Shown here in pieces: positions 25,835 to 34,413 of a stretch of 64,000 bases of DNA. Numbering within the stretch: the stretch's first letter is position 1; every line of letters begins with the position of its first letter. This stretch comes from Arthrobacter sp. SW1 (lineage in GTDB: Bacteria > Actinomycetota > Actinomycetes > Actinomycetales > Micrococcaceae), in assembly GCF_001766675.1 (NCBI RefSeq), contig NZ_MJLT01000008.1, positions 1-64,000 of the forward strand, given 5' to 3'. Both the position numbers and the translations under genes were made by a program. A model generated the notes under the pieces. It saw nothing but the letters and a program-made list of their open reading frames with translations, searched no databases and had not been told where the DNA came from.

Positions 25835-26819
25835 CAATCCTGTCCTCCACAGGGTCGGTCGGCTCGGTTTCGGCGGCGCGCCTATCGGCAATCTGTACAG
25901 CGCCATTCCCGACGGCGAGGCCCTCGCCACGGTCCTGGCCGCCTGGGATGCCGGAATCCGCTACTTCGACACCGCCCCGCATTACGGGCTCGGCCTGTCC
26001 GAACGCCGCCTCGGGGCCGTGCTGCGCGACAAACCGCGCGAGGAATTCGTCATCTCCACCAAAGTGGGCCGGCTGCTGGAACCCCAGCACGCCGCCGGCC
26101 GCCGGGACGCCGAAGGGTTCGACGTGCCCGCCGACGCCGTCCGCCGCTGGGATTTCAACGAGCAGGGCATCCGCCGTAGCCTCGAAGACTCCTTGCTGCG
26201 CCTCGGCCTGGACCGCGTGGACATCGCCTACCTGCACGACCCCGATGCCCATGACCTCGACGCCGGAATCCGCCAGCCCTTCGTCCTGGAGAAGCTCCAG
26301 GACGAAGGGCTGGCGGGCGCGATCGGCGTCGGGACGAATTCCGTGGACGCCGCGCTCGCCTGCGTCGACGCCGCGGAGCTGGACCTCGTGATGCTCGCCG
26401 GCCGCTACACCCTGCTGGAGCAGCCGCGCCTTCCGCTGCTGGAACGCTGCATGGAACGCGGCACCGGAGTGGTCGCCGTCGGCGTCTTCAACTCCGGCCT
26501 CCTGGCCCGCCCCGAGGTCCCGGCCGACGCCCACTACAACTACGGCCAGGCGCCCGCCGCCGTGCTGGAACGCGCCCGGGCGCTTGCGGCACTGTGCCGG
26601 GACTTCGGCGTCGAACTCCCGACGGCGGCCCTGCACTTTCCGCTGCGGCATCCCGCCGTGGTGAACGTGACCGTAGGGGTCCGCAGCCCGGAGCAGGTGG
26701 TCGCCAATGCGGCACGCATGGACGCCGCCGTGCCGGACGAGCTCTGGGACGCGGTGGCGGCGCTGGGTCCGTTTGAAGCCGGTCCGTTCGGATCCGGCGC
26801 GTCCGGGGCCGACGCGTGA
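25827..26819 (+). CDS. Aldo/keto reductase family L-fucose dehydrogenase
   Basis: 330 residues of the AKR fold with tetrad D48, Y53, K79 and H137 (YFDTAPHYG, STKVG, YLHDP). The N-terminal GRLGFGGAPIGNLY block is that of bacterial D-threo-aldose/L-fucose dehydrogenases, which oxidise L-fucose to L-fucono-lactone with NAD(P). Operon position between fucosidase and lactonase supports this. It overlaps the fucosidase gene by 8 nt and the lactonase gene by 4 nt. Confidence 0.87.
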   Translation: MADNPVLHRVGRLGFGGAPIGNLYSAIPDGEALATVLAAWDAGIRYFDTAPHYGLGLSERRLGAVLRDKPREEFVISTKVGRLLEPQHAAGRRDAEGFDVPADAVRRWDFNEQGIRRSLEDSLLRLGLDRVDIAYLHDPDAHDLDAGIRQPFVLEKLQDEGLAGAIGVGTNSVDAALACVDAAELDLVMLAGRYTLLEQPRLPLLERCMERGTGVVAVGVFNSGLLARPEVPADAHYNYGQAPAAVLERARALAALCRDFGVELPTAALHFPLRHPAVVNVTVGVRSPEQVVANAARMDAAVPDELWDAVAALGPFEAGPFGSGASGADA

Positions 26820-27658
26820 TCGACGCGCACCTGCACCTCTGGGAACTCACTCCCGGCGCATACCCGTGGCTCGGGCCGCAGCACGGCCCACTGTTCCGCA
26901 ACTTCGGAGCTGTGGAGGCGGAGTCGGTCCTCGCAACGGCGGGCGTTGGGGTGAGAGGCGCCGTCCTCGTCCAGGCGGACGACACCGTGGCGGACACCGA
27001 GGCGATGCTCGCGGTGGCGGACAGCAGCGACTGGGTGCTTGGCGTCGTCGGCTGGATCCCGCTGGAGGAGCCCGCCCGGGCGGAGGCTGAACTCGAGCGC
27101 CTGGCCGCGCATCCAAAGTTCCGCGGCGTGCGGCATCTCCTCCACAACGATCCGCGGGACGATTTCCTGGACCTCGCGCCCGTACGGGAGTCGCTGCGCC
27201 TGCTCGCCGCGCGCGGCCTGCCTTTCGATGTCCCGGACGCCTTCCCGCGCCACCTCGGGGCCGCAGTCCGCATGGCGCGTGAGATCCCCGGCCTGACCGT
27301 TGTGCTGGACCACCTCGGCAAGCCGCCGCTGGGAGACGGAACAGGCTCGGAGCCAATGGCACGCTGGCGCGCGGAGTTCCGGGCGCTCGCGGAACTGCCG
27401 GGCACGGCGGCCAAGCTTTCCGGCCTGCACCTGCCCGGCGTCCCCTACACGGCCGAAGCCCTACGCCCGCTATGGGACGAAGCCTTGGAGGCGTTCGGGC
27501 CGGAGCGGCTCATGATCGGCGGCGACTGGCCCGTCAGCTCGCTGGGCGCGCCGTACAGTGAAACCCTCGCCGTGCTGCTGGAGCTGCTCAGCGAACTGTC
27601 CGACGCCGAACGGCAGCAGATCCTCGAGGGAACCGCGGTGCGGGTGTACGGCCTCTGA
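26816..27658 (+). CDS. L-fuconolactonase (amidohydrolase family)
   Basis: 280 residues, TIM-barrel amidohydrolase of the Amidohydro_2 group. HLHLWE at the N-terminus supplies the first metal site, VVLDHLGKPP and GGDWPVSS the later ligands, as in fuconolactonases and 4-sulfomuconolactone-type hydrolases. It should open L-fucono-lactone to L-fuconate, the substrate of the dehydratase two genes upstream. The start is GTG at 26816, overlapping the dehydrogenase stop. It is convergent with the GntR gene, whose stop adjoins directly. Confidence 0.88.
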   Translation: MIDAHLHLWELTPGAYPWLGPQHGPLFRNFGAVEAESVLATAGVGVRGAVLVQADDTVADTEAMLAVADSSDWVLGVVGWIPLEEPARAEAELERLAAHPKFRGVRHLLHNDPRDDFLDLAPVRESLRLLAARGLPFDVPDAFPRHLGAAVRMAREIPGLTVVLDHLGKPPLGDGTGSEPMARWRAEFRALAELPGTAAKLSGLHLPGVPYTAEALRPLWDEALEAFGPERLMIGGDWPVSSLGAPYSETLAVLLELLSELSDAERQQILEGTAVRVYGL

Positions 27659-28330
27659 CTACAGCGCCTGCCGCAGCCAGTTCTCCACGCCGCTGATGTG
27701 GACCGTGACCAGGGCGCGGACCAGCTCGGCATCCCCGCGTTCCAGGGCATCCGCGATGGCCTTGTGCTCGGCCAGGGTGTGGGCCACGGCCTTCTCCTGG
27801 GTGATGCCGCGCCAAATGCGGGCGCGCACAGTGTCCCCGGAGAGGGCTTCGAGGAGGCCGCTGAGGTAGTCGTTGCCGGCGGCAGCGGCGATGATGCTGT
27901 GGAATTCGAGGTCGTGGGCCACGAGTTCTTCGATGTCCGTGTCCTCGTCGATGCCATCGATCGTGGCGCGCAGGGCGGCGATCATCTCGGGGGTGATGCG
28001 GCTGGCGGCCATGTGCGCGGTGGCCGGTTCGAGGATCCTGCGGACTTCGAAGAGCTCCAGGATGGAACGGTTCTGGTGCAGTTCCACCACGAAGGCCACG
28101 GCTTCGTTGAGGAGTTTGGCGTCCAGGCTGGTCACGTAGGTGCCGTCGCCGCGGCGTACATCCAGCACGCGGATCAGTTCCAGGGCTTTGACGGCTTCGC
28201 GCAGGGAGCTGCGGGAGAGGCCGAGGCGCTCGCTGAGTTCCTTTTCCGGCGGCAACCGGTCCCCGGCCTTGATTTCGCCGCGGATCAACATGTCCTTGAT
28301 CTTGCCGATCGCCTCGTCAGTCACAGCCAT
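27659..28330 (-). CDS. FadR/GntR-family regulator of the fucose cluster
   Basis: 223 residues: winged HTH (GDRLPPEKELSERLGLSRSS, then LREAVKALELIRVLDVRRGDGTYV) and an FCD domain (LFEVRRILEPATAHMAA, DLEFHSIIAAAAGN) with metal-binding His residues. An 11-mer upstream of its own start (28353-28363) matches one in the divergent promoter at 23137-23147, so it probably represses itself and the fucose genes, and responds to a pathway acid (inference). The ATG is at 28330. Confidence 0.84.
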   Translation of the reverse strand: MAVTDEAIGKIKDMLIRGEIKAGDRLPPEKELSERLGLSRSSLREAVKALELIRVLDVRRGDGTYVTSLDAKLLNEAVAFVVELHQNRSILELFEVRRILEPATAHMAASRITPEMIAALRATIDGIDEDTDIEELVAHDLEFHSIIAAAAGNDYLSGLLEALSGDTVRARIWRGITQEKAVAHTLAEHKAIADALERGDAELVRALVTVHISGVENWLRQAL

Positions 28331-28352
28331 GGCTCCATCGTAATGGCGGGTG

Positions 28353-28363
28353 ATCCGATGTCT
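28353..28363. promoter_or_regulatory. GntR operator copy ATCCGATGTCT
   Basis: Reverse complement of AGACATCGGAT at 23137-23147, here 23 bp before the GntR start. Only one half of the ACATC-N-GATGT palindrome is fully kept. Confidence 0.55.
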
Positions 28364-28390
28364 GGTGAGGAGGTTCACGCCGTGACGCAC

Positions 28391-28419
28391 TTGAAACTGT
28401 ACCGTCTGGACGGTAAAGT
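28391..28419 (+). promoter_or_regulatory. Exporter promoter with operator between -35 and -10
   Basis: TTGAAA (28391-28396) and TAAAGT (28414-28419) are 17 bp apart. The 16-bp perfect palindrome TACCGTC-TG-GACGGTA (28400-28415) fills the spacer. This layout is typical of TetR-type repression of drug-efflux genes; no TetR gene is in the window. Confidence 0.65.
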
Positions 28420-28477
28420 TTTGGGATGGCGGAACTCCCGCCTTTTCCATGAACTTCGAGTACGAAAGCAGCCGATC

Positions 28478-30142
28478 ATGACCCTGTCCGTCACCAAGCG
28501 CAGCCGCTTCACCGAGAATGAGGCGGCCTTCCGTCCCGATCCCGGCCGTGGCAAGCAGCCCGGTGCCGGACGCAATCACGGTCACCGGGGAGTGAACCGG
28601 TGGTTGAGCCTGTCGAAACCAGGATCTCGACAAGCTCGGTCGCTGGGGGCCGGGCAGCGCTGGCTCGCCCTCGCCGCACTGATGTTTCCGGTGCTGCTGA
28701 TCTCCGTTGACAACACCGTGCTCAGCTTCGCGGTCCCCTCGCTGTCCGTCGCCCTGCAGCCCAGCGGCACCGAACTCCTCTGGATCATCGACGTTTACGC
28801 CCTGGTGCTGGCCGGCCTTCTGGTCCCCATGGGCAGCATCGGCGACCGGATCGGCCGCCGCAAGCTCCTGCTCATCGGTGCCACCGGCTTCGCGCTGGTC
28901 TCCGTGCTGGCGTCTTTCGCCACGGACGCCGGCCAGCTGATCGCGGCCCGCGCGCTACTGGGCGTCTTCGGCGCCATGTTGGGCCCGGCAACGCTCTCGC
29001 TGATCCGGAACATCTTCACCGACGCCGCCGAACGCCGCACCGCGATCGCCGTCTGGGCCGCGGGCTTCTCCGGCGGCGCCGCGCTCGGCCCGCTGGCCGG
29101 CGGCCTGCTCCTGGAGCACTTCGAATGGGGCGCCGTGTTCCTGCTGGCTGTGCCCATGCTGCTGCCGCTGCTGATCCTCGCACCGCTGGTGGTGCCGGAG
29201 TCCAAGGACCCGAACCCCTCGCCGGTGGACCCGGCCAGCATCCTGCTGGTCATGGCCGCGATGGTTCCGTTCGTGTACGGCATCAAGGAATTCGCGCACG
29301 ACGGCGGCCCGGCCGTGCTGCTGCCGCTCGCCGTCGGGCTTGTTTCGGGTGTGCTGTTCGTCCGCCGGCAGTTGCGGCGCCAGCGCTCCGGCCGGGCGCC
29401 CATGCTGGACATGTCCCTCTTCCGGCACAAGGCATTCAGCGTCTCCCTGGCCGCGAACCTGCTGAGCATCTTCTCGCTGGTGGGCTTCATCTACTTCATG
29501 TCCCAGCACCTGCAGCTGGTTGCCGGGCGCACGCCGCTCGAGGCCGGAACGCTGATGCTGCCCGGCCTGGCGCTGACCATCGTGGCCGGCCTGGTGACCG
29601 TGCCGGTGGTGCGCAGGATCCGCCCGGCCCACGTGGTCACGGCGGGGCTCCTGCTGAACATGAGCGGCTACGTGGTGGTGCTGATGTTCGGCCAGGGCGG
29701 CGAGCTGTGGGCGCTGCTGCTCGGCTTCGCTGTGGTGGGTGCCGGCGTGGGTGCGGCGGAGACCATCTCCAACGACCTCATCCTGGCCAGCGTCCCGGCG
29801 CCGCAGGCCGGGGCAGCCTCGGCCATTTCCGAGACCGCCTACGAGGTGGGCTCCGTGATGGGCACGGCCGTACTCGGCAGCATCCTCACCGCGGCCTACC
29901 GCTCCGCCGTCGAGGTCCCGTCAACTCTCGCCGGGGACGCCGCGCGGCATGCGTCAGAGACGCTCGGCGGAGCGATCGACGCCGCCAAGCTGCTCCCGGT
30001 GGAGCAGGCCGAAGCGCTCCTTGAGTCCGCCCGGCACGCCTTCGATTCCGGCGTCGGGATCACTTCGGCGATCGGCATGGTGCTGATGCTGGCCGCGGCG
30101 GTGATGGTCGCCGTCGTGCTGCGTCAGCCGAAGACTGCGTAA
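28478..30142 (+). CDS. MFS exporter, DHA2 (14-helix) type
   Basis: 554 residues with 14 predicted helices. WLALAALMFPVLLISVDNTVLSFAVP opens helix 1 in two blocks; the DHA2 motifs GSIGDRIGRRKLLLIG and GFSGGAALGPLAGGLLL are present, as in SmvA/EmrB/LfrA-type multidrug exporters. The ATG at 28478 gives a 60-residue hydrophilic N-terminus, of which residues 40-57 ([18 protein letters not shown]) are encoded by the palindromic element at 28597-28646. The ribosome binding site is weak and a later start cannot be excluded, but the promoter lies just upstream of this one. Drug specificity unknown. Confidence 0.84.
   Translation: MTLSVTKRSRFTENEAAFRPDPGRGKQPGAGRNHGHRGVNRWLSLSKPGSRQARSLGAGQRWLALAALMFPVLLISVDNTVLSFAVPSLSVALQPSGTELLWIIDVYALVLAGLLVPMGSIGDRIGRRKLLLIGATGFALVSVLASFATDAGQLIAARALLGVFGAMLGPATLSLIRNIFTDAAERRTAIAVWAAGFSGGAALGPLAGGLLLEHFEWGAVFLLAVPMLLPLLILAPLVVPESKDPNPSPVDPASILLVMAAMVPFVYGIKEFAHDGGPAVLLPLAVGLVSGVLFVRRQLRRQRSGRAPMLDMSLFRHKAFSVSLAANLLSIFSLVGFIYFMSQHLQLVAGRTPLEAGTLMLPGLALTIVAGLVTVPVVRRIRPAHVVTAGLLLNMSGYVVVLMFGQGGELWALLLGFAVVGAGVGAAETISNDLILASVPAPQAGAASAISETAYEVGSVMGTAVLGSILTAAYRSAVEVPSTLAGDAARHASETLGGAIDAAKLLPVEQAEALLESARHAFDSGVGITSAIGMVLMLAAAVMVAVVLRQPKTA
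28597..28646. repeat. GGTTGAGCCTGTCGA palindromic element inside the exporter gene
   Basis: About 50 bp; the left arm CCGGTGGTTGAGCCTGTCGA and the right arm (28622-28646) are imperfect inverted copies. The same unit is found many times in jetB (49233-49295, 49990-50301). It lies in the coding frame of the exporter, just before membrane helix 1. Confidence 0.8.
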
Positions 30143-30150
30143 GCGGAAGG

Positions 30151-30227
30151 CCCCTTAAACGAGTTGGCAGTTCGCGGCAATGTTCTCGAAGAACACTGCC
30201 GCGAACTGCCATTTCGCGCTTAAGGGG
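30151..30227. repeat. 77-bp inverted repeat, TTGGCAGTTCGCGGCA element
   Basis: Outer arms CCCCTTAA/TTAAGGGG enclose inner arms TTGGCAGTTCGCGGCA and TGCCGCGAACTGCCA with a tip at GTTCTCGAAGAAC. It sits between the stops of two convergent genes (30142 and 30237) and could terminate both. Related arms are at 12380-12428. Confidence 0.8.
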
Positions 30228-30236
30228 CGGGGAAGA

Positions 30237-31751
30237 CTAGATGGCGTCTTCCGAACCCGGGGCCGGGCGGTTGGCCACTACCGGGGACATGCCGGTGTAG
30301 CCGTCGCGGGCCTCGGCGATCTCGTGGATCTGCTTGCGGCAGGCGTACCAGCCGGCCACCATCAGGGCGATGGCAACCAGGGTGACCAGCAGCGTGAACG
30401 GCGAGTCGATGAACACCATGGCCAGCACCACTGCGAGGAACAGCAGCGTCAGGTAACCGGTCACCGGGGCACCGGGCATCCGGAACGCGGGGCGCTTGAG
30501 CCAGCCCTTGTCAGCCCAGCGCTTGAGCTGGATCTGGCAGAGGACGATCGTGGCCCAGGTGGAGATGATGCCCACGGAGGCTACGTTCAGCACGATCTCG
30601 AACGCCTCGGACGGAACCAGGTAGTTCAGCGGAACACCGAGCAGGGAGACACCGGCGGTGATGGCGATGCCGCCGTAAGGCACACCCGCCTTGTTCATGC
30701 GCTGGGCGAACTTCGGCGCGGAACCGGCCACGGACATGGAGCGCAGGATGCGGCCGGTGGAGTACAGGCCGGCGTTCAGCGAGGACAGTGAGGCGGTGAG
30801 GACCACCAGGTTCATGATGGTGTCCACGCCCTGCACGCCGATGGAGCCGAAGAAGGTCACGAACGGGCTGACACCCTTCTGGTAATCCGTGAACGGCAGC
30901 AGCAGGGAGAGCAGGACCACGGAGCCCACGTAGAACACGGCGATACGGAAGATCACGGAGTTGATGGCCTTCGGCATGATCTTTTCCGGGTTCTCGGTTT
31001 CGCCGGCTGCGGTACCCACCAGTTCAACCGAGGCGTAGGCGAACACCACGCCCTGCATGAGCAGGATCATCGGCATGATGCCGTTGGGGAAGACGCCGCC
31101 GTTGTCCGTGATGAGCGAGAAGCCCGTGGGAGCGCCGGTGGGCGTGCCGAAGATGACGAACCAGACGCCGACGAGGAGGAAGGCAACCAACGCGGCGACC
31201 TTGATGAGGGCGAACCAGAATTCCATCTCGCCGAAGACCTTCACCGAGACCAGGTTCAAGGCCAGCACCACGACCAGCGCGATCAGCGCCCAGGCCCACT
31301 GCGGTACGGCGCCGATCCAGTCCACATAGCGGCCGAAGAAGTTCATGTAGATGGCCGCAGCCGTGATGTCCACAATGGTGGTCATGGCCCAGTTGATCCA
31401 GTAGAACCAGCCCGAAGCGAACGCGGCCTTCTCGCCGAAGAACTCACGGGCGTAGGACACGAAGGAACCGGAGGACGGGCGGTGCAGCACCAGTTCGCCC
31501 AGGGCGCGCAGGATCAGGAACACGAAGGCGCCACAGATCGCGTAGGAAAGCACCAGGGACGGGCCCGCAGCGTTGAGGCGGCCGCCGGCGCCCAGGAACA
31601 GGCCGGTGCCGATCGCGCCGCCGATCGCGATCATCTGGATCTGACGCGGCTTGAGGTTCTTGTGGTAGCCCTTGTCCTCTGCGTGCAGCAGCTTCTCGGT
31701 GGCATGCGCCTGCGGCGGCACCGTGTGGTCGGTGATGGGTTGATTGCTCAT
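30237..31751 (-). CDS. ansP: Amino-acid permease, probable L-asparagine permease
   Basis: 504 residues, 12 helices, APC superfamily (AAT type). The opening GYHKNLKPRQIQMIAIGGAI and the AIGTGLFLGAG substrate/cation site are diagnostic; the AnsP-like GPSLVLSYAICGAFVF block follows. Lying downstream of aspartase and asparaginase genes on one strand, it is most likely the asparagine (or aspartate) importer of the pathway. The ATG at 31751 follows TAAGGAT. The 144-bp gap to aspA holds two hairpins. Confidence 0.83.
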   Translation of the reverse strand: MSNQPITDHTVPPQAHATEKLLHAEDKGYHKNLKPRQIQMIAIGGAIGTGLFLGAGGRLNAAGPSLVLSYAICGAFVFLILRALGELVLHRPSSGSFVSYAREFFGEKAAFASGWFYWINWAMTTIVDITAAAIYMNFFGRYVDWIGAVPQWAWALIALVVVLALNLVSVKVFGEMEFWFALIKVAALVAFLLVGVWFVIFGTPTGAPTGFSLITDNGGVFPNGIMPMILLMQGVVFAYASVELVGTAAGETENPEKIMPKAINSVIFRIAVFYVGSVVLLSLLLPFTDYQKGVSPFVTFFGSIGVQGVDTIMNLVVLTASLSSLNAGLYSTGRILRSMSVAGSAPKFAQRMNKAGVPYGGIAITAGVSLLGVPLNYLVPSEAFEIVLNVASVGIISTWATIVLCQIQLKRWADKGWLKRPAFRMPGAPVTGYLTLLFLAVVLAMVFIDSPFTLLVTLVAIALMVAGWYACRKQIHEIAEARDGYTGMSPVVANRPAPGSEDAI

Positions 31752-31814
31752 GGGGATCCTTAGGGGTGTCCTGTTGGGGAGGTTCCGGATAGGGGAGGGT
31801 TCCGCTAGGGGAGG

Positions 31815-31889
31815 ACGACGGCGGAAAGCCGGCCGCCGCCGTCGTGCTCGCTGCCGTGGTGACCAGCCGGGGCCGGTGACCACGGCAGC
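31815..31889 (-). terminator. Two hairpins between aspA and the permease gene
   Basis: The first on the transcribed strand, 31850-31889, has 15-bp arms with one mismatch; the second, 31815-31845, has 10-bp arms (key bases CGACGGCGG). Neither has a U-run. They may reduce read-through from aspA into the permease gene, or stabilise the upstream message. Confidence 0.5.
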
Positions 31890-31895
31890 GGGGAA

Positions 31896-33317
31896 TCAGC
31901 TGCTCAGGTTGGCGAGCCGCTCGGGACGCAGCAGCTCGTTCAGCTGCTCTGCAGTCAGCATTCCATGCTCGAGAACCAGCTCGGCGACGCCGCGCCCGCT
32001 TGCCAGTGCCTCCTGGGCGATGGCGGTTGCGGAGGCGTAACCGATGTGCGGGTTCAGGGCGGTGACCAGGCCGATCGACTGCTCGACGGTGAGGCGCAGG
32101 CGCTCGGCGTTGGCGGTGATGCCACGTACGCACCGTTCGGTGAGCGTGTGGCAGGCAGCTTCCAGGTGGGAAATGCTCTTGTGGATGCTGTGGACGATGA
32201 TCGGCTCGAAGGCGTTCAGCTGCAGCTGGCCCGCCTCGGCCGCCATGGTGACGGTGACGTCGTTGCCGATGACCTCGTAGGCCACCTGGCTGACCACTTC
32301 CGGGATCACCGGGTTGATCTTGCCTGGCATGATGGATGATCCCGACTGCACGGCCGGGAGGTTGATTTCGCCCAGTCCCGCACGCGGTCCGGAGGACAGC
32401 AGGCGGAGGTCGTTGCAAATCTTGGAGAGCTTCACGGCCACCCGCTTGAGCACGCCGGACAGGTGCACGAAGGCGCCGACGTCCTGGGTGGCTTCGATGA
32501 GGTCGACGGCGGTGACCAGCGGCAGGCCGGTGATCGCGGCCAGGTGCCGGCAGGCTGCCTCGGCGTAGCCCTTGGGGGCATTGAGGCCCGTGCCGATCGC
32601 AGTGGCGCCCAGGTTGATCTCGTGGATCAGCAGCTGCGATTCGGCCAGGCGGGCGCGGTCTTCGCCGATCGTCACGGCGTAGCCGCCGAACTCCTGGCCG
32701 AGGGTCATGGGAACCGCGTCCTGCAGCTGGGTGCGGCCCATCTTCACGATGGTGCGGAACTCCCGGCCCTTTTCCGCGAAGGCTTCCTCAAGGATTTCGA
32801 GGGCCTTCAGGAGTCCCTGGACGGAGAAGATGGTGGCCAGGTTGACGGCCGTGGGGTAGACGTCGTTGGTGGACTGGCTCAGGTTGACGTGGTCGTTCGG
32901 GTGCAGGCGGGCGTAGTCGCCCTTGGGGTGGCCCAGGATTTCGAGGGCACGGTTGGCGATGACCTCATTGGCGTTCATGTTGGAGCTGGTGCCGGCGCCG
33001 CCCTGGATCACGTCCACCATGAACTGCTCGTGGAGCTTGCCGTCCAGGATTTCCTGGCACGCCTGCTCGATCGCACCGGCGCGTTCAGCATCCAGGAGTC
33101 CGAGTTCCTGGTTGGTGCGGGCGGCGGCGAGCTTCACTGCTGCGAGGCCGCGGACCAGGTCCGGGTTGCTGGAGAGCCGCTGGCCCGTGATCGGGAAGTT
33201 CTCAATGGCCCGCAGCGTGTGCACGCCCCAATAGGCGTCGGCGGGAACGTCGCGGTCGCCCAGGAGATCGTGTTCCGAGCGGAATCTCTCGCTGCTGCCG
33301 AGATCGATGTTGCTCAT
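31896..33317 (-). CDS. aspA: Aspartate ammonia-lyase
   Basis: 473 residues, the usual length. The fumarase/aspartase signature GSSIMPGKINP and the blocks GGAGTSSNMNANEV and HPNDHVNLSQSTNDV are intact. It deaminates L-aspartate to fumarate and ammonia, the step after asparaginase. The asparaginase gene ends 14 bp upstream, so the two are co-transcribed. The ATG is at 33317. Confidence 0.92.
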   Translation of the reverse strand: MSNIDLGSSERFRSEHDLLGDRDVPADAYWGVHTLRAIENFPITGQRLSSNPDLVRGLAAVKLAAARTNQELGLLDAERAGAIEQACQEILDGKLHEQFMVDVIQGGAGTSSNMNANEVIANRALEILGHPKGDYARLHPNDHVNLSQSTNDVYPTAVNLATIFSVQGLLKALEILEEAFAEKGREFRTIVKMGRTQLQDAVPMTLGQEFGGYAVTIGEDRARLAESQLLIHEINLGATAIGTGLNAPKGYAEAACRHLAAITGLPLVTAVDLIEATQDVGAFVHLSGVLKRVAVKLSKICNDLRLLSSGPRAGLGEINLPAVQSGSSIMPGKINPVIPEVVSQVAYEVIGNDVTVTMAAEAGQLQLNAFEPIIVHSIHKSISHLEAACHTLTERCVRGITANAERLRLTVEQSIGLVTALNPHIGYASATAIAQEALASGRGVAELVLEHGMLTAEQLNELLRPERLANLSS

Positions 33318-33331
33318 GGCTGTCCTTAGTG

Positions 33332-34366
33332 TCAGTTGGTCGTCTGGAAGTCTGCGGCGGGTGCCGGTACGGGCTCGGAGAGGAAGTCTGCGGCGCGGAG
33401 GACGCCTACGGGCTTGCCGCCGCCCAGCACCGGCGGGATGTCCAGCGAAGCCAGCGCGCCGGCGTCGACCCCTGGCTCGTTGAAAACGCCGAGCTCGGCG
33501 AGGACCCGCACGGTGACGGGGAGGCGGGCGCGGTCGCCGCCGTCGGAAATCTTGATCGCGATGCCGGTGCCGTCCGCCAGGCCGATCAGCTGCAGTCCTT
33601 CGAAACCGTCCTTGGCCAGCAGGCCCGGGACGGCACGCATCATGGCGGTGACGTCGCGGCCCTCACCGGCAACCATCTCGGGGAAGGCGCGCATGGCGTG
33701 GGCCACCTGGCCTTCGGGAGTTTCCGGGGCTGCCGAGGCGAGGAGGCCGTAGGCGCGGGCCATGCCGCGGAGGCTGTGCGCGAAGAGCGGGGTGCCGCAG
33801 CCGTCGGTGCTGACCACGGCGGGTCCTTCGCCGGTGAGCTCGGTGACGGTTTCCCTCACGAGGACCTGGAGCGGGTGCTCAGGGTGCAGGTAGCCCTCCA
33901 CCGGCCAACCGTTGATGGTGCAGACGGCGGCCATGGAGGCGTGCTTGCCGGAGCAGTTCTGGGCCACCTGGGTGGGGCCGTTTCCGGCGCGGAGCCACGC
34001 TTCACGTTCCGCGACGCCGTACGGGAGGTCGGTGCTGTTGGCGAGGGCTGTTTCGTCCAGGCCGTGGAGTTCGAGGATCCGGCGGGTGCCGTCCTGGTGC
34101 ATGGCCGCGCCTGAGTGGCTGGCAGCGGTGAGCGCGAGGAGGTCCTGGCCCAGGGTGAGGCCGGCACGGAGCAGGGCCACGGCCTGCAGCGGCTTGAGGG
34201 AGGAACGCGGGTAGAAGGGAGCGTCGGGATCGCCGGCGCTGAGCTTGACGGGGCTATCCGGGTTCTCACCGGCGGGGCCGAGCGCGATCAGCGAGCCGTA
34301 GTGGATGCTCTCCACGAGGCCGTCGCGGGTCTGCTCGGCCAAGGGGACATGGTGCGGTAGCGGCAT
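33332..34366 (-). CDS. L-asparaginase II family (Asparaginase_II)
   Basis: 344 residues of the thermolabile Rhizobium-type asparaginase family, unrelated to the E. coli AnsA/AnsB fold. Conserved blocks are YPRSSLKPLQAV (putative catalytic Ser-x-x-Lys), SHSGAAMHQDGTRRIL, NCSGKHASM and VSTDGCGTPLF. It hydrolyses asparagine to aspartate and ammonia. The gene lies between the GntR gene and aspA. No signal peptide, so cytoplasmic. Confidence 0.88.
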   Translation of the reverse strand: MPLPHHVPLAEQTRDGLVESIHYGSLIALGPAGENPDSPVKLSAGDPDAPFYPRSSLKPLQAVALLRAGLTLGQDLLALTAASHSGAAMHQDGTRRILELHGLDETALANSTDLPYGVAEREAWLRAGNGPTQVAQNCSGKHASMAAVCTINGWPVEGYLHPEHPLQVLVRETVTELTGEGPAVVSTDGCGTPLFAHSLRGMARAYGLLASAAPETPEGQVAHAMRAFPEMVAGEGRDVTAMMRAVPGLLAKDGFEGLQLIGLADGTGIAIKISDGGDRARLPVTVRVLAELGVFNEPGVDAGALASLDIPPVLGGGKPVGVLRAADFLSEPVPAPAADFQTTN

Positions 34367-34413
34367 GGCGTCCTTCGTTTCGGTGGGTTGTTTGGTGGCT
34401 TGCCGGGCTGGGG

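Noticed and set aside
28425..28478. Other starts for the MFS exporter at an ATG near 28434 and at GTG codons
   Set aside because: They are out of frame or lie before the likely transcription start; 28478 is the first usable in-frame ATG, though its ribosome binding site is weak.
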